From Syntrophothermus lipocalidus DSM 12680 (GTDB taxonomy: Bacteria > Bacillota > Syntrophomonadia > Syntrophomonadales > Syntrophothermaceae): 64,000 bases of DNA. The stretch is from NCBI RefSeq assembly GCF_000092405.1, contig NC_014220.1:1426001-1490000 (forward strand), in the 5' to 3' direction. The notes under the pieces were generated by a model that did not search any database, was not told where the DNA came from, and was given only the letters and a program-made list of their open reading frames with translations. A program made the translations under genes and the position numbers. Of the stretch, positions 16,390 through 23,632 are shown piece by piece. Positions within the stretch are counted from its first letter, which is position 1. Each line of letters starts with the position of its first letter.

Positions 16390-17988
16390 TCAGGTGGAAA
16401 AGGTGTTATCTATCTTGCTGAGATACTCGATTATGCTCTGGTAATCTCCTCTTTGCCAGTGTTGCTGGAACATTTCGTTTAGTTTTAACCTGACCTTGAG
16501 GTACATTTCCTCTGCCTGTAGAGCCTCGCTTAGATGCTCTTTCTGGTCCGCCAGTCCTGCCTCAACCCCCATTGCCTTGCTTTCCACCCGAGGAACAAGT
16601 TCCACTTCGTCAAGCCAGTTGGGTATTGCAGCCCGAAGACCTAATTCTTTCCGAACCGCTTCAGCTAGAGATAGCAGTGCATCCTCCTCGCCATGTACCA
16701 GGAAAACACCGCTTGGCATGTTCTTGAAATGCTTGAGCCACGAAAGGAGGCCTATGCGGTCAGCATGCGCAGAATAACCCTCTATCACCCTGATGTCGGC
16801 TTTCACCACTATTTCTTCTCCATGAATGCGAACCAGCTTTTCGCCATCAAGAATCCGGCGACCCAGAGTGCCCTCAGCCTGGTACCCCACGAACAGTACA
16901 GTGGCCTCCGGCCGCCATAGGTTGTGCTTGAGGTGATGCTTTATTCGTCCGGCATCGCACATCCCGCTAGCGGAAATAATGACTGTCCCCCCCGACGTCT
17001 CGTTTAACCTGGCTGACTCCTGGGCGGTACGGGAAAACTTGAGATTCGGCAGATCCAGGGGGTCCTTACCCTGGTAAAGCATAAGCCTGGTTTCATCGTC
17101 CCAACTTGCCACCATTTTTCTAAATATTTCCGTAGCAGCAATGGCTAAAGGACTGTCTATGTAGATCGGGATATCAGGTGAGAGTTCCCCTTTCTGGTAG
17201 AGAACGCTTAAATCGAAAAGGAGGTCCTGAGTCCGCTCGACGGCAAAAGACGGGATTATGAGATTTCCTCCTTTAGCCATCGTGTACTGTATGACCTCTC
17301 TCAGCATATCCTGCCGGTCAAAGTTTTGCTGGTGCAAACGGTTCCCGTAAGTAGACTCCATAACCAGGTAGTCCGCGTTTTCGATGGGAGTTGGATCCTT
17401 TACGAAAGGCTGATTTACCCTGCCTATATCCCCGGTAAAGACCACCTTAATAGTCCCTTGTGGTTCTGTTACCCACAACTCAACCAATGCCGACCCCAGA
17501 ATATGTCCGGCATCCCGCAGCCGGAATTGAATGTCTTTGACCGGAGAAATCATTTCGTCGTAGTTGACAGGTCTAAACTGGGATAAGCACTTCTCAGCTT
17601 CCTCCACGGTATATATAGGACGCAGAACCGGTTTCCCTGCCCTTGTCAAACCACGATTCTTTCGCTCGACTTCCATCTCTTGAATATGCCCCGAGTCGGG
17701 CAGCATGATACTTGCCAGTTCTGCAGTCGCGTACGTGCAATAAATGGGACCCTTGAACCCTAAGTTGCACAATTTGGGAATAAGACCGGAATGATCGATG
17801 TGAGCGTGAGTAAGGATCAAAAATTCTAGATCTCTGGGATTTATTACGAAGTTCTGATAATTCCTTTCTCTTACCTCTTTGCCTCCCTGAAACATGCCGC
17901 AATCTATGGCAAATCTTATGCCGTTCACTTCCATAAAGAAAAAAGAACCGGTTACAGTTCGCGCCGCTCCCAAAAACCTCAGCTTCAT
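16390..17988 (-). CDS. MBL-fold/beta-CASP RNA-processing nuclease (Ysh1/CPSF73-like)
   Basis: A 532-aa metallo-beta-lactamase fold protein of the beta-CASP group that cleaves RNA in the cytoplasm. Metal site THAHIDHSGLIP (about 60-71), a later DAGHILGSA and FTGDIG; beta-CASP residues in MESTYGNRLH, PSFAVERTQDLL and ISASGMCDAGRIKHHL; C-terminal GYSAHADR. About 70 C-terminal residues form a charged helical extension. Start ATG 17988 follows GGAGAGAAG. It stands 88 bases downstream of an unknown helical gene. Confidence 0.9.
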   Translation of the reverse strand: MKLRFLGAARTVTGSFFFMEVNGIRFAIDCGMFQGGKEVRERNYQNFVINPRDLEFLILTHAHIDHSGLIPKLCNLGFKGPIYCTYATAELASIMLPDSGHIQEMEVERKNRGLTRAGKPVLRPIYTVEEAEKCLSQFRPVNYDEMISPVKDIQFRLRDAGHILGSALVELWVTEPQGTIKVVFTGDIGRVNQPFVKDPTPIENADYLVMESTYGNRLHQQNFDRQDMLREVIQYTMAKGGNLIIPSFAVERTQDLLFDLSVLYQKGELSPDIPIYIDSPLAIAATEIFRKMVASWDDETRLMLYQGKDPLDLPNLKFSRTAQESARLNETSGGTVIISASGMCDAGRIKHHLKHNLWRPEATVLFVGYQAEGTLGRRILDGEKLVRIHGEEIVVKADIRVIEGYSAHADRIGLLSWLKHFKNMPSGVFLVHGEEDALLSLAEAVRKELGLRAAIPNWLDEVELVPRVESKAMGVEAGLADQKEHLSEALQAEEMYLKVRLKLNEMFQQHWQRGDYQSIIEYLSKIDNTFST

Positions 17989-18076
17989 CCGCTTCTCTCC
18001 TTCTGCTAGGTAGGCAGTATTCTCATCTGCTAAGCATTCAACCTGCCTGTTTGGTTTTCTTATAGTGTTTTCAACG

Positions 18077-18553
18077 TCAAACGGCTACTATCCTTCTTTT
18101 GTCACCGCGGTTGGCCAGTTTTCTCAACATTCCTATAAACTCTTCGGTCTCTCTTCTCACCTGTTGCTTGTCGTTAGAGTATATGGCTTCCAAAATATTT
18201 TCAAATCCAATCCTCCCCAAATCAAGCAGGCTGTCTTCAGCATGTATGGCCACGAGTACTCCTTCATATTTAGTCTTTACTCTTTCGTATGTTTGATAAA
18301 AATAGAACTTCACCTGTTTTAGCTTGGTTAAAATCTCTTCGGCATCGGTTTCTTCGCGCTCACACATGCGCACGATCTGATTCAGCCCGTTGCTGATAGC
18401 AGCGCTGGCAAGCAACGCATTGTAAAGCTCACGCTGGTACTGTCTGAAAAGGGTGTAATTCATGTACTCCTGAATCTCCTGCTTGGTCTGAGGGTGAAGG
18501 AGATTGAACTTCGAAAGAAGAGCTATTTCTTGGGCACTCATTTCTAAGAACAT
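18077..18553 (-). CDS. Helical protein of unknown function
   Basis: A 158-aa predicted all-alpha protein beginning MFLEMSAQEIALLSKFNLLH, with repeated aromatic and charged residues (QVKFYFYQTYERVKTKYEG). I do not recognise a family, and there is no signal peptide. ATG 18553 has AGGGGG eight bases upstream, and that ribosome site lies inside one arm of a perfect inverted repeat. It lies between an aminotransferase and a beta-CASP nuclease gene on the same strand. Confidence 0.65.
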   Translation of the reverse strand: MFLEMSAQEIALLSKFNLLHPQTKQEIQEYMNYTLFRQYQRELYNALLASAAISNGLNQIVRMCEREETDAEEILTKLKQVKFYFYQTYERVKTKYEGVLVAIHAEDSLLDLGRIGFENILEAIYSNDKQQVRRETEEFIGMLRKLANRGDKRRIVAV

Positions 18554-18555
18554 AA

Positions 18556-18595
18556 ATAGAACCCCCTTTGCTTTTTACACTAAGAGGGGTTCTAT
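18556..18595 (-). promoter_or_regulatory. Inverted repeat covering the ribosome-binding site
   Basis: ATAGAACCCC (18556-18565) and GGGGTTCTAT (18586-18595) are a perfect 10-bp inverted repeat with a 20-base loop. In the minus-strand mRNA the second arm contains the GGGG Shine-Dalgarno of the gene starting at 18553, so folding would hide it. A protein operator is the alternative reading. No T-run follows. Confidence 0.55.
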
Positions 18596-18660
18596 CTGTT
18601 TAGCCGGTAATCCTCCTGTCTAATATCACATTTATCTCGCACTATTCAAGGTCATTCGAC

Positions 18661-19857
18661 TTATCTCCGCCCCGATTCGGCTGCCCTTATCCTGTTCCTT
18701 TCCACGAACCTGCCCATCCGTTCAATGGCCTCCTCGATGTTATTCAAGCTCGCAGCATAACAACAACGGACAAAGCCCTCTCCCGACTCGCCAAAAGCGT
18801 TTCCCGGAACTACCGCTACCTTTTCTTCCATCAGCAGCCTCTCGGCAAATTCTTCGCTTTTCATGCCGGTTCCCCGAATCGAGGGGAAAATATAAAAGGC
18901 GCCCCGCGGCTCAAAACAGTCCAGGCCGATGTCGCGCATACCTTTCACTATCACTCTGCGCCGGTAGTCATACTCTTGAATCATTTCCCTCATTTGATGT
19001 TCACCGTGACGCAGAGCTTCGATAGCTGCCATCTGCGACATGATAGGAGCACACAGCATGCTGTACTGGTGAATCCTGTTCATGGCCGCTATCAGGTCAC
19101 CGTCTCCGCAAGCGTAACCTATTCTCCACCCGGTCATGGCAAAAGCCTTGGAAAAACCATTCAACACGATGGTCCTTTCTCTCATACCGGGTAACGAGGC
19201 TATGGATACATGCCTGCCGTTGTACGTCAGTTCGCCGTAAATCTCGTCCGACACCACTATGAGATCATTGTCTACGATCACGTCTACCAGATCAGCCAGG
19301 TCTTGCCATCCCATGATGCCCCCGGTGGGGTTGTTGGGATACGGGAGTACCAAAACCTTGCTCCGCGGGCTCAGGCCAGCCACCAACTGTTCGCGCGTAA
19401 GCCTGAATTCGTTTTCGGCCGTAGTCTTTAGCATTACTGGCTTGCCGTGAACCAGAGAGGTAATCGGACCATAACACACGTAAGAAGGCTCCGGTATCAA
19501 GACCTCGTCCCCCGGGTTAATCAAGGCTCTTAACGCCAGGTCCACCGCTTCGCTAACCCCGACGGTCACCAGTATTTCTTCTTCAGGATCGTACCTGACA
19601 CCTATGGTCCGATACATATAGGCTGCAATCTCTTCCCGCAACTCCAACAGTCCCTGGTTAGATGTGTACATGGTATAACCTTTTTCTAAAGAGTAACAGC
19701 AAGCTTCTCTGATATGCCAAGGGGTGACGAAATCGGGCTCTCCTACCCCTAATGAAATAACCCCCTGTGACTGCGAAACCAGGTCGAAGAACCGCCTGAT
19801 ACCTGAAGGCGGAATCGAACTTACAGTGTCGGCAACATACTTTTTCATGCTCTTCAT
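18661..19857 (-). CDS. PLP-dependent class I/II aminotransferase
   Basis: A 398-aa fold-type I aminotransferase of the AspC/YugH group. Motifs are SLGVGEPDFVTP at the start, LPYPNNPTGGI, VSDEIYGELTY, and the PLP lysine in LNGFSKAFAMTGWRIGY; the C-terminal Arg is in VRCCYAAS. It transfers amino groups between an amino acid and 2-oxoglutarate or pyruvate. Its start overlaps the stop of the upstream Lrp-family gene in ATGA, so the pair is one operon, under a T-box leader. The T-box hints at alanine or another single amino acid as substrate. Confidence 0.9.
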   Translation of the reverse strand: MKSMKKYVADTVSSIPPSGIRRFFDLVSQSQGVISLGVGEPDFVTPWHIREACCYSLEKGYTMYTSNQGLLELREEIAAYMYRTIGVRYDPEEEILVTVGVSEAVDLALRALINPGDEVLIPEPSYVCYGPITSLVHGKPVMLKTTAENEFRLTREQLVAGLSPRSKVLVLPYPNNPTGGIMGWQDLADLVDVIVDNDLIVVSDEIYGELTYNGRHVSIASLPGMRERTIVLNGFSKAFAMTGWRIGYACGDGDLIAAMNRIHQYSMLCAPIMSQMAAIEALRHGEHQMREMIQEYDYRRRVIVKGMRDIGLDCFEPRGAFYIFPSIRGTGMKSEEFAERLLMEEKVAVVPGNAFGESGEGFVRCCYAASLNNIEEAIERMGRFVERNRIRAAESGRR

Positions 19858-20360
19858 GGGCTCACCACCAATCTCCGGTCTTCTTCTTCATCACTCAGCA
19901 AGAAATCGTCCTGTTTATAGCGTTTGAGAACAAAGTGAGTTACGGTACTCTGGACTCCGTCTAAAGGAGCCAGCTTATCGGAAATAAACATAGCGATGTC
20001 TTTTAAGTTTTCGCCGTGCACTACCACCGAAAGGTCATAAGTCCCACTCATCAAATACACGCATCTCACTTCCGGAAATCGAGAAATCCTCTCCGCGATG
20101 CTGTCAAAACCAACCCCCCGTTCCGGGGTGACTTTAACATCGATCATGGCTGTTACCCCGTTGTCTCCCCATTTGTCCCAATTTATGACTGCGTTGTACC
20201 CGAGAATGATTTTTTCCTTCTTCAACCGTGCAACAGTCTCGCTTACCTCTTCCTCGGACACACCTAACATGGTCGCGATCCGCTGATGGCTGGCAGTTGC
20301 GTCCTTCTCGTACAGTTTCAGTATCTTACGTTCGATCTCCCTGTCGCGCTCAACGCTCAT
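19854..20360 (-). CDS. Lrp/AsnC family transcriptional regulator
   Basis: A 168-aa regulator with an N-terminal winged helix-turn-helix (HQRIATMLGVSEEEVSETVARL) and a C-terminal RAM ligand-binding domain (GVTAMIDVKVTPERG...VRCVYLMSGTYDLSVVVHG). Such proteins sense amino acids and control their metabolism. It is the first gene after a T-box leader and is coupled to the aminotransferase. ATG 20360 follows AGGAGG. A regulator placed behind a T-box is unusual; it may tune the aminotransferase or distant genes. Confidence 0.92.
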   Translation of the reverse strand: MSVERDREIERKILKLYEKDATASHQRIATMLGVSEEEVSETVARLKKEKIILGYNAVINWDKWGDNGVTAMIDVKVTPERGVGFDSIAERISRFPEVRCVYLMSGTYDLSVVVHGENLKDIAMFISDKLAPLDGVQSTVTHFVLKRYKQDDFLLSDEEEDRRLVVSP

Positions 20361-20402
20361 CTTACTTGTTACCTCCTTGATCGATGCGTCTCGACCCCTC
20401 TA

Positions 20403-20645
20403 TAAAAAATAAAACTCTCATCCGGACAAGGGACGAGAGTTGTTCCCGCGGTACCACCCTGATTGGCATACAAGCCCGCTCTTACCCTTTAACGGTGGGC
20501 TGCCGTCCGGCTTGACCTTGACCCCGGTTTCACCGGCACTCCTGGGGGGCTTTCATCTGCAACCTCATACCGGCTCTCACCTGGCCCGGCTCTCTGGGAT
20601 GAAGGTTTGCCGACTACTCTCCCATTCATCGTGATAGCTGTATTC
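20403..20645 (-). promoter_or_regulatory. T-box riboswitch leader
   Basis: On the minus strand the leader carries the T-box core AGGGTGGTACCGCGGGA (20460-20444), then terminator stem AACTCTC...GAGAGTT followed by TTATTTTTTA. Stem I features are AGTAGTCGG (loop E side), AGAGAGCCGGG and GGTGAGAGCCGG, then GATGAAAGCC and GGAGTG. The antiterminator pairs AGGG with CCCT. The candidate specifier after GAA-A is GCC (20550-20548), an alanine codon; AGC (Ser) in the adjacent register cannot be excluded. It should raise expression of the Lrp/aminotransferase operon when the cognate tRNA is uncharged. Confidence 0.9.
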
Positions 20646-20664
20646 TGCTCTAATGTTAAAATTA

Positions 20665-20694
20665 ATACTAACACTTGGCCGCTTGTACCGTCAA
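20665..20694 (-). promoter_or_regulatory. Promoter of the T-box operon
   Basis: Minus-strand TTGACG (20694-20689), 18-base spacer, TAGTAT (20670-20665). It places the transcript start just before Stem I of the T-box. Confidence 0.6.
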
Positions 20695-20734
20695 CAGGTA
20701 AAAAAACTTTTTCCCCGGGCCTAAATTTTCTCAG

Positions 20735-21745
20735 TCATCTCTGTCGCCTCAGCTCGGAAGCCATCTTTCCGGCAGCAGCGCGACCGCTAGCAATGCTTTC
20801 TATTATGGACATGGGACCCGTGCACGCACCGGCAGCCAAGACCCGGTCTCGGTTAGTAGTACCTCCCGCTCCAACCTGCAAAAACCCGCCCCGGCCGGTT
20901 CCAAGTTCTAACAACGACGCTAAGCTTGGGAGGTCTTTCCCAGGAACCAGGGCCGGACACAATACTACCCAATCATACCTTCTTGCTGTCGGTTTTCTGG
21001 TCTCGGGGTCATCATAGATAACCTCCAATTCCTTACTACCCATGAGGTGAACCTTAGACGGCATAGCCCGAATATGGGTGCAAAATGAGGTCTTCGGCCG
21101 ATACAAAGCCTCATACCTTTGCCGGTCCATGAAATATATATCGACGCGGCTCCCAGGTAGCTCCCCCTTCACGAGCCCCGCCAGCTTGGGTACATATAAA
21201 CAACATACTCGCGAACAGTACGGAACACCGGCTCCTACTTCTCTCGACCCAAAGCACTGAATAAAGGCCAAGCGAGGGCTTTCCCCCAGAATTTCCGGGG
21301 ATTCGCGGATAATGCCCTCTATTTCCAGAGCGGTAACCACCCCTGGCAGGTGGGAATAACCGAACTCGGCCCGCAGTGCTGGGGAAAAAGTGTCAATTCC
21401 TGCCGCAACGATGATGCCTCGTACCTGAAAGGTCAAACGTCCGTTTGGAGTCTCCACGTCTACTTCAAGGCCGTCCTGTAAATTTCTCATCCCGGCCACT
21501 CTTGCAGCGACTAGAGCCTTGACCAGTTCTTGTTCCTCCACTGCCCGAACCCTCTGCCCGGCAAGACAGGCCCCACAGGCCTGACACACACCATCAACCG
21601 CCTTGCAGTTGTATAAAGAAGCCTTGCCCCCCAAGCGGAGTTCTTTCTCAATTATAACCGATTCGATTTCATGCTCGGCCAGGGTAAGAGCAGCCTCCAA
21701 CCCGGCCACTCCCCCTCCTATGATGAGCACTTCCGGCATACGCAA
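20735..21745 (-). CDS. HdrA-like FAD protein (ferredoxin domains absent)
   Basis: A 336-aa flavoprotein related to the FAD part of heterodisulfide reductase subunit A. FAD motif LIIGGGVAGLEAALTLAEHE near the start, a Cys cluster NCKAVDGVCQACGAC (about 47-61), the HdrA signature CFGSREVGAGVPYCSRVCC, and a closing GACTGPMSIIESIASG. It lacks the two C-terminal ferredoxin domains of full HdrA. It lies after metF on the same strand, beyond a 320-base gap, so it is likely the electron-transfer partner of the MetV/MetF block. Cytoplasmic. Confidence 0.82.
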   Translation of the reverse strand: MRMPEVLIIGGGVAGLEAALTLAEHEIESVIIEKELRLGGKASLYNCKAVDGVCQACGACLAGQRVRAVEEQELVKALVAARVAGMRNLQDGLEVDVETPNGRLTFQVRGIIVAAGIDTFSPALRAEFGYSHLPGVVTALEIEGIIRESPEILGESPRLAFIQCFGSREVGAGVPYCSRVCCLYVPKLAGLVKGELPGSRVDIYFMDRQRYEALYRPKTSFCTHIRAMPSKVHLMGSKELEVIYDDPETRKPTARRYDWVVLCPALVPGKDLPSLASLLELGTGRGGFLQVGAGGTTNRDRVLAAGACTGPMSIIESIASGRAAAGKMASELRRQR

Positions 21746-21763
21746 TCACCTAAAACCTTTTTC

Positions 21764-22063
21764 TAGCCACAGATAAACACAGATAGCCACAGATTAACAC
21801 TGATTTATTATTATTTTTCGCTATTCCTTTGACCGATCTGTACGGGTAGCCTGCTTCAAACAGAAAACTCTCAGGACGCCCTTCGCTGTGTCACACTACA
21901 AGAATAAACAACCAGAAATGTTTTTGTGAGCGTAAGCCCATCTGTGCATATCAGCCCGGCACTCAGCTGGCCGAAATTGTGCAACGTGCCAGCTTCTCTC
22001 GATAACGATATTCATCTATCAAAGCTTGAGCTGAGTGCCGGGTCTGTGTCCATCTGTGGTTCT
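21764..22063. repeat. Structured intergenic element bounded by inverted CACAGAT tags
   Basis: The left end is a tandem tag (TAGCCACAGATAAACACAGA, then AGCCACAGATTAACACTGAT, 21764-21804). The right end is an inverted, diverged copy (TCTGTGTCCATCTGTGGTTC, from about 22044). Inside lies a perfect 14-bp inverted repeat CCCGGCACTCAGCT (21955-21968) / AGCTGAGTGCCGGG (22029-22042), with a smaller AGCTGGC/GCCAGCT nested in it. No coding sequence is seen. It fills the gap between metF and the HdrA-like gene and resembles a MITE or REP-like element. Confidence 0.6.
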
Positions 22064-22065
22064 AC

Positions 22066-22974
22066 TTACGGACGCGGGTAGAGCCCCGCTCTGCTGACTA
22101 TTTCCGGTATAACCTCTTCCCACGCCACAGCCATGAGGTGTACACCCCTGACCCCGGGAATCTCACGGACCTCTTGGACCTGCTCCACCGCAATTCTTAT
22201 AGCCTCTTCTTCCACATCTTTCGCCTCTTCCAATCGCCGGCAGATCTCTTCCGAAACCATCATGCCGGCCACGTTCTTTTGCATGTATCTGGCCATTTTC
22301 GCGGATTTTATCGGCATGATCCCGGCCAGTATCGCGACCCGTTCATGAAGCCCCTGTTCAACCACCATCTTCATGAACTCGCGAAACCGCCCCATCTCTA
22401 AAACGCACTGGGTCTGCACAAACTCGGCCCCTGCCTCCACCTTCTTCTTTAGCCGGATGACCCGGAACTTGAAAGGGTCGGCAAAAGGGTTCTCTACGCA
22501 TCCTATGAACATATCCGGGCGCACCTTCATTTCTTCCCCGCAAATGAACCGTCCGTGATCTCGCATGTTCCTTACCGCATACAACAACTGGATGGAATCG
22601 AGGTCAAAAACGTTCTTGGCTTCCGGGTGGTTGCCAAAACTCTGGTGATCCCCGGTTAAGCAAAGGATATTCTTTATCCCCAAGGCAGCGGCTCCCAACA
22701 CGTCTGACTGAAGGGCAATACGGTTACGGTCGCGACAGGTCATCTGGATAACGGCTTCCAGCCCCTCGCTCTGGATTATTACTCCGGCAGCGATGCTCGA
22801 CATCCTCACGATGGCAGTCTGGTTGTCGGTAACGTTAAAAGCATCCGCATACCCTTTCAGAGCCCTGGCCTTTTTGCGAACGAAATCCGCGTTACAGCTT
22901 TTGGGAGGGCCGATCTCGGCTGTTACTGCGAAATGGCCGCCAATTATGACTCTTTCCAAGTTACTCCTCGCCAT
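22066..22974 (-). CDS. metF: Methylenetetrahydrofolate reductase, MetF subunit
   Basis: Reduces 5,10-methylene-THF to 5-methyl-THF, in the methyl branch of the Wood-Ljungdahl pathway or in methionine synthesis. A TIM-barrel flavoprotein of 302 aa. Seen are FAVTAEIGPPKSCNADFVRK with the catalytic Glu, FNVTDNQTAIVRMS, ILCLTGDHQ, and GAEFVQTQCVLEMGRF. The start overlaps the end of metV by 14 bases. Pairing with metV marks the Fe-S-linked acetogen/syntroph type rather than stand-alone NADH-dependent MetF. Confidence 0.92.
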   Translation of the reverse strand: MARSNLERVIIGGHFAVTAEIGPPKSCNADFVRKKARALKGYADAFNVTDNQTAIVRMSSIAAGVIIQSEGLEAVIQMTCRDRNRIALQSDVLGAAALGIKNILCLTGDHQSFGNHPEAKNVFDLDSIQLLYAVRNMRDHGRFICGEEMKVRPDMFIGCVENPFADPFKFRVIRLKKKVEAGAEFVQTQCVLEMGRFREFMKMVVEQGLHERVAILAGIMPIKSAKMARYMQKNVAGMMVSEEICRRLEEAKDVEEEAIRIAVEQVQEVREIPGVRGVHLMAVAWEEVIPEIVSRAGLYPRP

Positions 22975-23632
22975 GCGGCTCCACCCCCTCCCTCATCATC
23001 CGGCGCGGGCCTCCATCCCGACTCCTAGACCAGTTTTTAGGCAATACCAGTTTTTCCAAGACCTCCAGTCGTCCCTGCCGCTCTAACCGATCGTATATCA
23101 ATTGCCAGGCGCAATCTACCGTATCCGATATTTCGCATTTCCCGTTTTGGGAACCACCACAGGGACCATTGAGCAGACTCTTGGAGCACCGAGCTACCGG
23201 ACAGATGCCTCCGGTTAGGTCGAGGATACAGTCACCGCAAGCCTGGCATCGCTCCTCCCACACCCCGTCGGCCACCGGCATCCCGGCAAAAACCGTGTTT
23301 AACCCAGGTATGACCGGTACCACAGGTAGGACTTCTGCCAATGCCTGCACCCCAACCCCACAGGCGAGAGACAAAACGGCATCAAACGATTCCTGCCTTT
23401 CTCGCACCGGATCCAAAAATTCATACTCGCACTGGCGAGCGACACTGTCCCACTCTATCTCGATGTCTGGGCCCAATGCCATCCGCAAAAGGTGGGCCAT
23501 TTTTTCCGCTTCCCTGGCCCCTCCGGTTTGACAAACAGTTACGCACCCGCCACATCCCAAGACCAGTATCCTGTGATAGCCTTGCAGTTTTGCGATTAAA
23601 TCCTCCACCGGTTTTTGTTGCCCGACAATCAT
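22961..23632 (-). CDS. metV: MetV, zinc/Fe-S partner of MetF
   Basis: A 223-aa protein with the MTHFR C-terminal-type domain. N-terminal cysteines in VLGCGGCVTVCQTGG, then a Cys-rich stretch CQACGDCILDLTGG, ICPVARCSKSLLNGPCGG, and NGKCEI. MetV is known as the small subunit of the MetFV reductase in acetogens, where it delivers electrons to MetF. ATG 23632 overlaps the upstream stop in ATGA. The order fusion-metV-metF shows they act as one complex. Confidence 0.9.
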   Translation of the reverse strand: MIVGQQKPVEDLIAKLQGYHRILVLGCGGCVTVCQTGGAREAEKMAHLLRMALGPDIEIEWDSVARQCEYEFLDPVRERQESFDAVLSLACGVGVQALAEVLPVVPVIPGLNTVFAGMPVADGVWEERCQACGDCILDLTGGICPVARCSKSLLNGPCGGSQNGKCEISDTVDCAWQLIYDRLERQGRLEVLEKLVLPKNWSRSRDGGPRRMMREGVEPHGEE

